NCBI GenBank assembly: GCA_965216885.1
Contig: OZ244208.1
Span: 496,001-560,000 of the forward strand
Direction: 5' to 3'
Length of the DNA stretch: 64,000 bases
Source: CAYNJG01 sp965216885
Lineage (GTDB): Bacteria > Planctomycetota > Planctomycetia > Pirellulales > Pirellulaceae
Positions 1 to 7,844 of the stretch are shown here, in pieces. Position numbers and translations under genes: made by a program. Every line of letters begins with the position of its first letter. Position 1 is the stretch's first letter. The notes under the pieces were generated by a model, which was given only the letters and a program-made list of their open reading frames with translations, was not told the origin of the DNA and did no database searches.

Positions 1-201
1 GCTCATGCCTCCGCCCATGTAGAGGTAGATGACACGTTTCGCGCTCGCCGGCTGTGTTGCTGCGGCGATGGCCGATTTCGAAATACCAGCGAACGGCAAC
101 GCGGCAACGCCCAGGAATGCCTGTGCCGCCTGGCTCAGGAAAGCGCGTCGTGCAGGCTGGTCAAGTTGTGATGCCCGATTTCGAAGATTCCGGTGAGACA
201 T
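1..201 (-). CDS. DUF1501 domain protein, N-terminal part (runs off the window)
   Basis: Sixty-seven codons from an ATG at 201 are visible; the gene continues past base 1. The N-terminus carries a twin-arginine signal (ARRAFLSQ) followed by a hydrophobic stretch ending near AIAAA, and then VIYLYMGGGMS, the usual opening of DUF1501 (sulfatase-fold) proteins of planctomycetes. Export through the Tat route is therefore likely. It lies 75 bp downstream of the DUF1549/DUF1553 gene on the same strand. That pairing is a hallmark of planctomycete genomes, usually read as a two-gene unit; the biochemical role of the pair is not established. The family call is firm despite the truncation; anything beyond the N-terminus cannot be judged. 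Confidence 0.88.
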   Translation of the reverse strand, partial: MSHRNLRNRASQLDQPARRAFLSQAAQAFLGVAALPFAGISKSAIAAATQPASAKRVIYLYMGGGMS

Positions 202-276
202 GATCGTTACTCTTGCTTGGTGGTTGTCCGGTTGGGGCGAATGAAAGTTGGCGACTGTTGGAAATCGGAAACAGAA

Positions 277-2409
277 CTATTTGATAAACATGAACTCGCT
301 GGTATTCGCGAGCGTCCAGATCAGATCGTTCGCGGCGGGGGCGCCTTCGCTCTTTGCGATCTTCAGCCATGTCGTTCGCTCGGCGGCGGTCGGCAGTCGA
401 CTGAGCATGCTGAGAAACACGGTATCGATTTTGTCTGTCACGGACTGAGCCATCACAACGTTTCGCATCAGCACGGTCCGCGGATTACTGATGATCTGCT
501 TTTCGATCTGGCCATTCATGAGCGACAGGACCTGGTTGACGGCCGGTTCGCTATTGGCGTTTTCGATCTGTTCGCGGTCGGACTGCCCGAACTCGCGTAG
601 GAAGTGTCCCGGAGGTGCCGGCGACGGCTGCTCGCTTGCGCGCACGAGGTCGCCACTGACGCGACTGGGGACATGCTTGAGTTGTGTGCTGAGTTCCTTG
701 ATTCTGTTCTGGATCACGGCCGCAAGACGCTTGTCGCCCTTGGAGCGAGCCTTCTTTTGGGCCTTCTTCAGTCGGGCGACGCTCTGGCGAATCTGCCGAG
801 CCTCGTCCTCAAACTTGTTGGATTTGTTGGCGGCCGCCATCGCGTCGCGGTATTCCTGCTTTCGCTTTTTCGGATTCTTCTTGTCTGCGATTCGCTGTCT
901 CGTGAGATCAAGAACCTTGTCGGCTGTGATCCGTTTCATGCCTGAAACGTCTTCGTACAATTGTTCGCGATCATCATTGGCGAGACGGTCGCGTGGGTTC
1001 TCCCGGCTATCCAGGCCGGGTACGGCCAATGTCAGAAACGAATCCCACAACTGTTCCGCAGAGAGTCGACGCAGCAAGGGACCGGGGAAGTGGTAGTTCG
1101 CCGCATCGGTCACGTCGACGTCGGATGCTGCGCGTTGATAGATTCCCGAGTTGTAGATCGCCCGATACATCTGTTTGAGATCGTAATCGAGGTCGATCAA
1201 CGAACGAGTGAGATGGTCGAGCAGTGGACCGTTGGAAGGTATGGTCTCATCGGTGATGTCATCCACGGGTTCGATCAAACCCAGCCCCATTGATCGCTTC
1301 CACAATCGGTTTGCGATGACCAGTGAGAATCGTGGGTTGTCCGGTGAGGTCAGCCAGCTCGCCAGTTTGTGCCGGGAGCCGACGTCTTTCGCCCCCGGTA
1401 TCGACGTCGAATTCTGACGGTTGTTTTTCTTTTTCTTGCGGTTGGGATTACGAGAAACGGGCATCGTAGGATGCACCAGCGATTCGTGTTCGAACAGGGT
1501 CTTTGCCGTCACGATTTCGTTGGGCTGACCATCGTCGTACTGATACGAATCCGGCAGTTTGGCGAGTCCCGTGCCGCTGCCGAAGACGCCATAGGACAGT
1601 GTTCGTAACAGACGCTTTGCAGCCTGTTTCTCTGCTACCGTTGCATCGGCTTTCTGCAACTGGCGTCGCAACGCGCTCCCGCCCGGTCCGTTTCCGGATT
1701 GCCGGGTTTGCACACCGCCGTTGAAGGCGACCATTTCGAAGAACTCGCGTTGCGTCCATTTATCGAAGGGGTGATCATGGCACTGGGCACATTCCAGTCG
1801 CGTCCCAAGAAAGATGCGTACGGTGTTTGCCATGTTGTCTTCGGGCATTCCCCGGTCGCGTAGGTAGTAGCCCGTTGCGCCGTTGTCGGCTTCTACGGCC
1901 AGACCTTCGGAATTGAGCAACGCCTGAACGAATTGGTCGTACGGAAGATTGGCGGCTAACGATTCCTTGACAAAGCTGATGTAGGGCCGCCCCGGGTTGC
2001 CTCCCTGAAGACGAGTCTTCAGACGAAGAATGTCGGCCCAGTAGTTGTATTGATGGCTGACATAGCCGGGCGAATCCAGGAGCTCGTCAATGAGTTCGGC
2101 CCGCTTGGTCTTGCTGCGGGATTTCAGAAATCGACTGGCTTCTTCAAATGTTGGGATTCGGCCAACAACGTCGAGATAGATGCGGCGAAGAAAGACTTCA
2201 TCGTTGATTGCCGCGTTGGGTTTCTGTCCGTTCGTGAGCAACTGCTTCACGACCAGCTTGTCAATTCCCTTGCTGATTGCCTTGATGCGGGCTCGCGGGA
2301 CGGATGCAACCGAATCGGTGCCCTGCGTGCTACCGGATTCGGTTTTTGCCTGGACGCTGGTGGCAAAGAGGAGACAGATCAGAAACGCTATTTGGCTATG
2401 AGCTCGCAT
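277..2409 (-). CDS. DUF1549/DUF1553 domain protein, secreted
   Basis: A 710-residue protein with an N-terminal signal peptide (about residues 1-21). The DUF1549 domain covers about 47-250 and contains the heme-c-like CxxCH signature C207-A-Q-C210-H211 in LECAQCHDHPFDKW. The DUF1553 domain lies roughly at 345-690 and begins near HKLASWLTSPDNP with the family motif NRLWKRSMGLGLIEP. A basic, Lys/Arg/Gln-rich coiled segment sits inside DUF1553 (about 520-580). These proteins are nearly confined to Planctomycetes and relatives and occur beside DUF1501 genes, as here. The role is unknown; the single CxxCH suggests, but does not prove, covalent heme. The start at 2409 gives a good signal peptide. 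Confidence 0.93.
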   Translation of the reverse strand: MRAHSQIAFLICLLFATSVQAKTESGSTQGTDSVASVPRARIKAISKGIDKLVVKQLLTNGQKPNAAINDEVFLRRIYLDVVGRIPTFEEASRFLKSRSKTKRAELIDELLDSPGYVSHQYNYWADILRLKTRLQGGNPGRPYISFVKESLAANLPYDQFVQALLNSEGLAVEADNGATGYYLRDRGMPEDNMANTVRIFLGTRLECAQCHDHPFDKWTQREFFEMVAFNGGVQTRQSGNGPGGSALRRQLQKADATVAEKQAAKRLLRTLSYGVFGSGTGLAKLPDSYQYDDGQPNEIVTAKTLFEHESLVHPTMPVSRNPNRKKKKNNRQNSTSIPGAKDVGSRHKLASWLTSPDNPRFSLVIANRLWKRSMGLGLIEPVDDITDETIPSNGPLLDHLTRSLIDLDYDLKQMYRAIYNSGIYQRAASDVDVTDAANYHFPGPLLRRLSAEQLWDSFLTLAVPGLDSRENPRDRLANDDREQLYEDVSGMKRITADKVLDLTRQRIADKKNPKKRKQEYRDAMAAANKSNKFEDEARQIRQSVARLKKAQKKARSKGDKRLAAVIQNRIKELSTQLKHVPSRVSGDLVRASEQPSPAPPGHFLREFGQSDREQIENANSEPAVNQVLSLMNGQIEKQIISNPRTVLMRNVVMAQSVTDKIDTVFLSMLSRLPTAAERTTWLKIAKSEGAPAANDLIWTLANTSEFMFIK

Positions 2410-2837
2410 GGTCGTCCCGTTGAGGTCTCAATGGATTGCGAGGGCAATTGGTCCCTACAATCTGAAACGAAAATTGTTTGGCATTTCTACTCGCGACAGG
2501 CTTCAGCGAGCCGCAGGACATCAAGGAATCGACGACGCCGATTATCCGACCTGCTGCAGGGTATCGGCTTTGTTCCGTAATGGATGCACGGATTTTCCGC
2601 CAAGTTGCCACTGCGACTATTTGTAGGAGCGGTCACGGTACAAAGAAGTACTCGCGATGTTCAAAAATGGAACCATTCTCCCTTCGAAACCCTATTTCAG
2701 GTTTTGACCGGGTGACCGATTATGACCGGGAATCGAGCCAGAAGTGTCTGCCGACGGACAACGGTGCGAATGCATTCGCGGACTATCCGATTTATACTGT
2801 CGCGTCTAACTTGCCCGCCCACCCGCAAGATTTCCGC
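2410..2837. other. Divergent intergenic region between the DUF1549 gene and glcD
   Basis: This 428-bp stretch separates two divergent genes and should hold promoters for both. An open frame runs through it in phase with glcD from 2478, but its translation has no resemblance to the family, and the conserved part of GlcD starts only at the ATG at 2838. I therefore treat it as non-coding. I see no convincing operator repeat or terminator. Confidence 0.5.
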
Positions 2838-4274
2838 ATGATTGCCAACTCACCCGACCTGATTGCGTCGCTTCGAAAAATCGTTGGTACGACGAACGTT
2901 CTCTCCGCCAGGAGTGACCTGATCGTCTACGAGTGTGATGGCTTCATCATGGAGAAGAATTCTCCCGACGTCGTCGTCTTCCCTGAATCGACGGCGCACG
3001 TGGTCGAGATCGTGAAGGTCTGCAACGAGCATGGTGTCCCCTTTCTGCCTCGCGGTGCCGGCACAAGTCTGGCGGGCGGGTCGCTGCCAATTGGCGGTGG
3101 CGTCATGATCGTGATGACGAAGATGAAGGAGATACTGGAAATCAATCTTCGGGATCGCTACGCCATTGTGCAGCCGGGCGTTGTGAATGTCTGGCTCACC
3201 CAGGCGTTGAAGGGCATGGGGTATCACTATGCTCCTGATCCGTCGAGTCAGGGAGCGTGTACGATCGGCGGGAATGTCGCGACCAATTCGGGCGGTCCCC
3301 ATACGCTGAAATATGGAGTCACTGTGAACCACGTGCTGGGCGTCGAAGCCGTAATGGCCGATGGGCAGGTCGTTCAGTTCGGTGGTCCTGCCGAAGACAC
3401 GCCCGGGCTGGATCTTGTTGGCACGATCGTTGGCAGCGAGGGAACACTGGCGATCGTTACTCGCGTCTGGGTAAGGCTGACGCGAAATCCGCAGGGATAT
3501 CGCACGATGCTTGGTATCTTCGAATCGGTCGACGACGCAACGGCGGCCATTAGCGAGATCATTGGTGCCGGAATCGTGCCTGCCGCGCTGGAGATGATGG
3601 ACAACGGCATTCTGGTCGCAGTCGAAGAAGCTTTCAAGTTTGGGTTTCCACTGGATGCTCAGGCGATCCTGCTGATTGAGGTCGACGGTCTGGAGGCGGG
3701 CCTCGACGAACAACGCGACAAGATCGTGGAGCTCTGTGAGAAATCAGGGGCCCGCGAAGTGCGACAGGCAGCGGACAACAAGGAACGCCAAAAGCTCTGG
3801 AAGTGTCGGAAGCAGGCCTTCGGCGCGATTGGCAGGCTTAGCCCCAGCTATTGCACTCAGGACGGAGTGGTTCCACGCACCAAGCTACCGCACATTCTGC
3901 GGAGGATCACAGAAATCGGCAGCAAGTACGACATCAATATCGTGAATGTCTTTCACGCCGGTGACGGGAACATCCATCCCATTCTCTTGTTCGACGAACG
4001 TGATGAAGCACAAACGGCGCGTGTACTGGAAGCCAGTCACGAGATCCTGCAGGAATGTTTGGACTGCGGTGGAAGCGTTACGGGCGAGCATGGGATCGGC
4101 GTCGAGAAAATCAGTTTCATGAACAAAATGTTCTCCGAGAACGACCTACAGGCGATGTCGCGCATGCGAGACGCTTTCAATCCAGACAACAAACTCAGTC
4201 CCGACAAACTCCTACCGGTCGCGGGAGCGTGTGGAATTGAACAGAGACATCCCGGCCGTCGCGCCGCCCTGTGA
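2838..4274 (+). CDS. glcD: Glycolate oxidase subunit GlcD (FAD-linked oxidase)
   Basis: A 478-residue flavoprotein that with GlcE and GlcF oxidises glycolate to glyoxylate. The PCMH-type FAD-binding domain is clear: SPDVVVFPESTAHVVEIV at about 35, then the pyrophosphate-binding LPRGAGTSLAGGS, and DPSSQGACTIGGNVATNSGG. The C-terminal FAD-oxidase domain includes NVFHAGDGNIHP and SVTGEHGIG, both typical of GlcD and D-lactate dehydrogenases. I chose the ATG at 2838 because residues before it in the longer open frame are unlike the family, and the resulting length is near the usual ~490. It is first of three genes in order glcD-glcE-glcF, 78 bp before glcE. D-lactate dehydrogenase is the main alternative function, but the three-subunit layout favours glycolate. 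Confidence 0.92.
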   Translation: MIANSPDLIASLRKIVGTTNVLSARSDLIVYECDGFIMEKNSPDVVVFPESTAHVVEIVKVCNEHGVPFLPRGAGTSLAGGSLPIGGGVMIVMTKMKEILEINLRDRYAIVQPGVVNVWLTQALKGMGYHYAPDPSSQGACTIGGNVATNSGGPHTLKYGVTVNHVLGVEAVMADGQVVQFGGPAEDTPGLDLVGTIVGSEGTLAIVTRVWVRLTRNPQGYRTMLGIFESVDDATAAISEIIGAGIVPAALEMMDNGILVAVEEAFKFGFPLDAQAILLIEVDGLEAGLDEQRDKIVELCEKSGAREVRQAADNKERQKLWKCRKQAFGAIGRLSPSYCTQDGVVPRTKLPHILRRITEIGSKYDINIVNVFHAGDGNIHPILLFDERDEAQTARVLEASHEILQECLDCGGSVTGEHGIGVEKISFMNKMFSENDLQAMSRMRDAFNPDNKLSPDKLLPVAGACGIEQRHPGRRAAL

Positions 4275-4352
4275 TCGCCGTCGACGAAACATTCAGCGAA
4301 CGTCGCAACTTGTGCCAACGAAACAGAAACGTGTCCAGCAATTCGGAAACCT

Positions 4353-5561
4353 ATGACCACTGAATCGCTTCCACTCACCGAAACACTGGTGGCTGAATCG
4401 GAATCACACGTCAGCGAAGTACTCCGCTCCGCGAATGAGTCCCGAACGGCGATCTATCCGATCGGCGGTGGCACCAGCCTGGGCTGCGGGTTGCCGGGGA
4501 AGTCCGACGGCATCGGACTGCAGCTCACGGGTCTCAATGAAGTGGTCGACTATCCGTCCCGTGATATGACGATCACCGTCGGCGCCGGGATCACGATTTC
4601 GGCGCTCCGTGACATGTTGGGCGCGGAATCGCAGCAGCTTCCCATCGACGTACCGCAGCCGGACATTGCGACACTGGGCGGCGTCATCGCCACCAATCAC
4701 AGTGGTCCGCGGCGATACGGACACGGCACGATGCGCGATCATGTGATTGGCATTCGAGCGGCCGATGGTCGCGGTGATGTGTTTGCGGCCGGCGGTCGGG
4801 TGGTCAAGAACGTCGCAGGCTATGACTTCTGCAAGCTGCTCACCGGATCATTCGGGACGTTGGGTGTAATCACCGAAGTCACATTGAAACTGAAGCCAAT
4901 TCCGTCCACCGGCGCGTTCGTGACGTGTCAGCCGAACGATCTGCAACACGCGGAGACACTGTTGGCGGCAATGATTGAATCGGAAACGACGCCCAATTTG
5001 ATCGAACTGCTCTACGGGGACGCATGGCAGAATGTACCCGGCAATGACGACACGTCGGACTACTGCCTGGTTGTGGGTTTCGAAGGTACCAAGGTAGAAG
5101 TCGACTGGATGAAGTCGCAATTGACGGCTGAGTGGAAATCGCTCGGAGCGACAGCCCATATCCCGGAAGACTCGCGTGGCGACGCGCTCTATCATCAACT
5201 GGTCGGATTTTCCGATGACAGTGAAGCGGCCCTGGTCGTCAAGATGACGGGCGTTCCCAGCGGTGTTACACGTAACGTCGAAGCGCTGCGGCTGGTTGAT
5301 GAGAATGTTTCCATCCAGGCCCATGCTGGAAATGGAGTCGTTATCGGCAAGTTCCCCGAATATCCTGGCGGCACAACGGCACTCAAGGCAGTCGCGGCCG
5401 CCGCACATGGCAGTGCCACGATTCTCTCAAATCCCGGTGGAGCCGAAATGACGCACCACAACGTTTGGGGAACGGCAGACGTGCCGTTTCATCTGATGCG
5501 ACGCGTGAAAGAGGCATTCGACCCGAACAATGTTCTCAATCCCGGCCGCTTTGTCTATTAG
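4353..5561 (+). CDS. glcE: Glycolate oxidase FAD-binding subunit GlcE
   Basis: A 402-residue second FAD-binding subunit. It has a PCMH-type FAD domain with IYPIGGGTSLGCG near residue 30, then DIATLGGVIATNHSGPRRYGHGTMRDHVIG and GGRVVKNVAGYDFCKLLTGSFGTLG, which are GlcE signatures. The C-terminus ends in AFDPNNVLNPGRF, the standard closing motif of the family. A GGAAA stretch lies 4 nt before the ATG at 4353. The gene lies between glcD and glcF, 77 bp before glcF, consistent with one transcript. GlcE lacks the long catalytic C-terminal domain of GlcD and is required for the complex in characterised systems. Confidence 0.92.
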   Translation: MTTESLPLTETLVAESESHVSEVLRSANESRTAIYPIGGGTSLGCGLPGKSDGIGLQLTGLNEVVDYPSRDMTITVGAGITISALRDMLGAESQQLPIDVPQPDIATLGGVIATNHSGPRRYGHGTMRDHVIGIRAADGRGDVFAAGGRVVKNVAGYDFCKLLTGSFGTLGVITEVTLKLKPIPSTGAFVTCQPNDLQHAETLLAAMIESETTPNLIELLYGDAWQNVPGNDDTSDYCLVVGFEGTKVEVDWMKSQLTAEWKSLGATAHIPEDSRGDALYHQLVGFSDDSEAALVVKMTGVPSGVTRNVEALRLVDENVSIQAHAGNGVVIGKFPEYPGGTTALKAVAAAAHGSATILSNPGGAEMTHHNVWGTADVPFHLMRRVKEAFDPNNVLNPGRFVY

Positions 5562-5638
5562 TTGGTCACCAGCGAATCGGGAAAGAAGCACACATACCAC
5601 AAGCCGCCGCCACGAGCCGCGAACGTTGTAGAAACATC

Positions 5639-6946
5639 ATGTCCGAAACCAATACCCCTTCCGCTCCAAACCCCGGGGCCTTGATCGAGTACGACAAGTT
5701 TCTCGATTGCGTGCACTGTGGATTGTGTACCGCTTCGTGCCCCACGTATCTCGAACTGGGAAACGAAAACGATAGTCCGCGCGGTCGCATTTATCTGATG
5801 CGTGCCGTTACCGATGGCCGACTGGATATGACGACCGAAGTGCGACGCCATCTGGAACTTTGTCTCGATTGCCGAGCGTGTGAGACGGCCTGCCCTTCCG
5901 GCGTTCAGTATGGCCGATTGATTGAGCCCTTTCGTATTGCGATGGAAAGCGAAGCGGGGGAATCGCGGAGCAATGACTGGTTTCATCGCTGGATTCTGTT
6001 CTGGCTGTTCCCGGAACCAAAGCGTATGCGGCTGGCGTTGGCACCCGCGCGGCTTGCGCAGAAGCTGGGCCTGGACCGTTTTGCTGAAGCGATTGGACTG
6101 TTTGGATTGTTGCCGCCGCGACTACGTCAGCTTGCCCGCATGCTGCCGCCGATGGGCAAGAACGAGCCGGATCTGCCTGAGTTTCTACCGGCGAAGGGGA
6201 AAAAACGTGCTCGCGTGGCACTCTTCACCGGCTGCGTTGGCGATGCTGTCTTTCGGCCAACCAACTGGGCCACGGCGCGCGTGCTTCAGGAGAACGGCTG
6301 CGAAGTTGTCATTCCCCAAAATCAGGCGTGTTGCGGCGCCATCCATTTTCACGCGGGCAGCAGCGAGCCGGCGCGATCGTACGCCGATCAGAATGTGGCC
6401 GCCTTCGACGTGGATGATGTGGATGCCGTGATTCTGAATGTTGCCGGCTGCGGGGCGATGTTGAAAGACTACGGGCACCATTGGGATGACGACAAGCAAG
6501 GTGATCGCACGAAATTCGCAGCGAGCATCCGGGACATCAACGAATTCCTGGATGAGCTGGGTATCGTTCCACCCAGGGGCGAGATCAATTTTACGGCCAC
6601 CTATCACGATGCCTGCCACCTCGCGCATGCCCAGAAAATTCGCGAGGCACCACGCAATCTTCTGTCGCAGATTCCAGGTCTTCGTCTGGTTGATCTCCAG
6701 GAGTCGGATCTATGTTGCGGTGCGGCCGGCACCTACAACCTCACCGAACCGGAAATGGCACAGCGATTGGCCGCACGAAAAATGAAGAACATCCTTGCGA
6801 CAGGGGCTCGGATTGTTGCGACGGCGAACGCCGGGTGCCTGCTGCAAATCGCCAGAGAAGCCAGATCTCAGGGTGAGAAGTTAAGAGTGCTTCACCCTAT
6901 CGATCTACTGGATATGAGTTACCGCGGCGAGACGGTGGACTTCTAA
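5639..6946 (+). CDS. glcF: Glycolate oxidase iron-sulfur subunit GlcF
   Basis: A 435-residue iron-sulfur subunit. Two 4Fe-4S ferredoxin motifs are at C24-x2-C27-x2-C30-x3-C34P and C75-x2-C78-x2-C81-x3-C85P. Two CCG domains follow, with CCGAIHFHAG and LCCGAAGTYNL as their cores. It should carry electrons from the flavin subunits to the membrane quinone pool. The open frame extends upstream to 5465, overlapping the end of glcE, but the ATG at 5639 gives the family's normal length and N-terminus. It is the last gene of the glcDEF unit; no clear hairpin terminator follows directly. Confidence 0.93.
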   Translation: MSETNTPSAPNPGALIEYDKFLDCVHCGLCTASCPTYLELGNENDSPRGRIYLMRAVTDGRLDMTTEVRRHLELCLDCRACETACPSGVQYGRLIEPFRIAMESEAGESRSNDWFHRWILFWLFPEPKRMRLALAPARLAQKLGLDRFAEAIGLFGLLPPRLRQLARMLPPMGKNEPDLPEFLPAKGKKRARVALFTGCVGDAVFRPTNWATARVLQENGCEVVIPQNQACCGAIHFHAGSSEPARSYADQNVAAFDVDDVDAVILNVAGCGAMLKDYGHHWDDDKQGDRTKFAASIRDINEFLDELGIVPPRGEINFTATYHDACHLAHAQKIREAPRNLLSQIPGLRLVDLQESDLCCGAAGTYNLTEPEMAQRLAARKMKNILATGARIVATANAGCLLQIAREARSQGEKLRVLHPIDLLDMSYRGETVDF

Positions 6947-7475
6947 CGCAATCCTCATTTGCGTCCTCGCCGGACGGCGGCACCCGTCCTGGAAATTGCG
7001 GCAACCAGCCGGCCGATTGCGGAGCAATATTCCTCGAGGCTGGACGAATTGAGTTCGTACAGGATGCTGCGCCGGCGGACCGCTCCGAACGCTCGAATTT
7101 ATTTTTCGTTCGTTTTCGTTTTCCGAAGTGACTTCGTCGACGGAAGTTGGCCTGACAGGAGAGCGTCCAGCGGCGAGGCGTGGAAGACCGTAGTGACGAA
7201 AGTCATTCGAGGATGTCGTTTCAGAAGTACATGCAACGCATGTGATTCGCACCAAAGAACGCGTCGTCGTCTCCTTGCACTGCGGTCCTCCACGCTTCTG
7301 TCAGGAAGGCGGAGGTCGGGCGAATTCAAAGGAAGGCGAATTGCTTCAAGCGGGGCGAGTTGTATGAAGCCACCGAGGACACGACTCAACGTTGCATACC
7401 GATTTTGCGTCACTCGGTGGCCCTGAAGCGGTCGCAGGAGTCTGCACACACTGCTACCGCGTTGATGTTTTAAAA
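6947..7475. other. Non-coding stretch downstream of glcF
   Basis: About 530 bp follow glcF before the first structured repeat. Open frames here (for example the 155-codon frame from 6959) have Arg/Ser/Cys-rich translations with no domain resemblance, so I do not call a gene. I see no intrinsic terminator with a T-run near the glcF stop. Confidence 0.45.
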
Positions 7476-7675
7476 GGGTCTTTGACGTGCCACGACAAGT
7501 GGCAAGCTGAACAGTCAGGGGCAAGGCAACCGTTCCGCTAACAAATACGTCAAAGACCCGCGGGCCAGTTACCAGAGCTACGCAGCTCCGGAACTGCCTC
7601 TCTTTAAAGGCACAGCGTGTGCCGACAGAAAGATTGCGTGGCGTAAAGTGCTGCGTGATAGCAGGTTAAGAAAAA
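7476..7675 (+). ncRNA. Structured repeat element, copy 1 (unrecognised family)
   Basis: First of three related elements. Outer stem arms at 7476-7487 and 7548-7559 are complementary over all 12 positions (GGGTCTTTGACG with CGTCAAAGACCC). Inside is a hairpin TGCCAC-gacaa-GTGGCA (7488-7504), then the core GTCAGGGGCAAGGCAACC at 7514-7531. Thirteen nt after the outer stem comes a second hairpin, 7572-7591 (GAGCT-acgc-AGCTC plus outer C-G pairs), then TGCCT/AGGCA (7595-7612). A shared TTAAGAAAAA at 7666-7675 marks the probable right end. It lies between glcF and the convergent kinase gene, so there is no downstream plus-strand gene for it to regulate in cis. Whether it is an independent RNA or a mobile repeat cannot be decided from sequence. 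Confidence 0.65.
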
Positions 7676-7844
7676 GTAGCTGCCGGTCTCAATTCTGGAG
7701 TCTCATAACTGGACGCCGAAAACCGTTGTAGTGTCCAATTCTGCACGGGTGCGAATTGCGGCGCGCGCATAGCTAGCAGGAATATCGGTCCCAGAACGAG
7801 ACGGATGGATGTTGGCAACGCCATAGCAGTGTGCCGGAGAGACG

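Noticed and set aside
2850..3713. A 287-codon minus-strand frame inside glcD
   Set aside because: Antisense shadow of a conserved flavoprotein gene.
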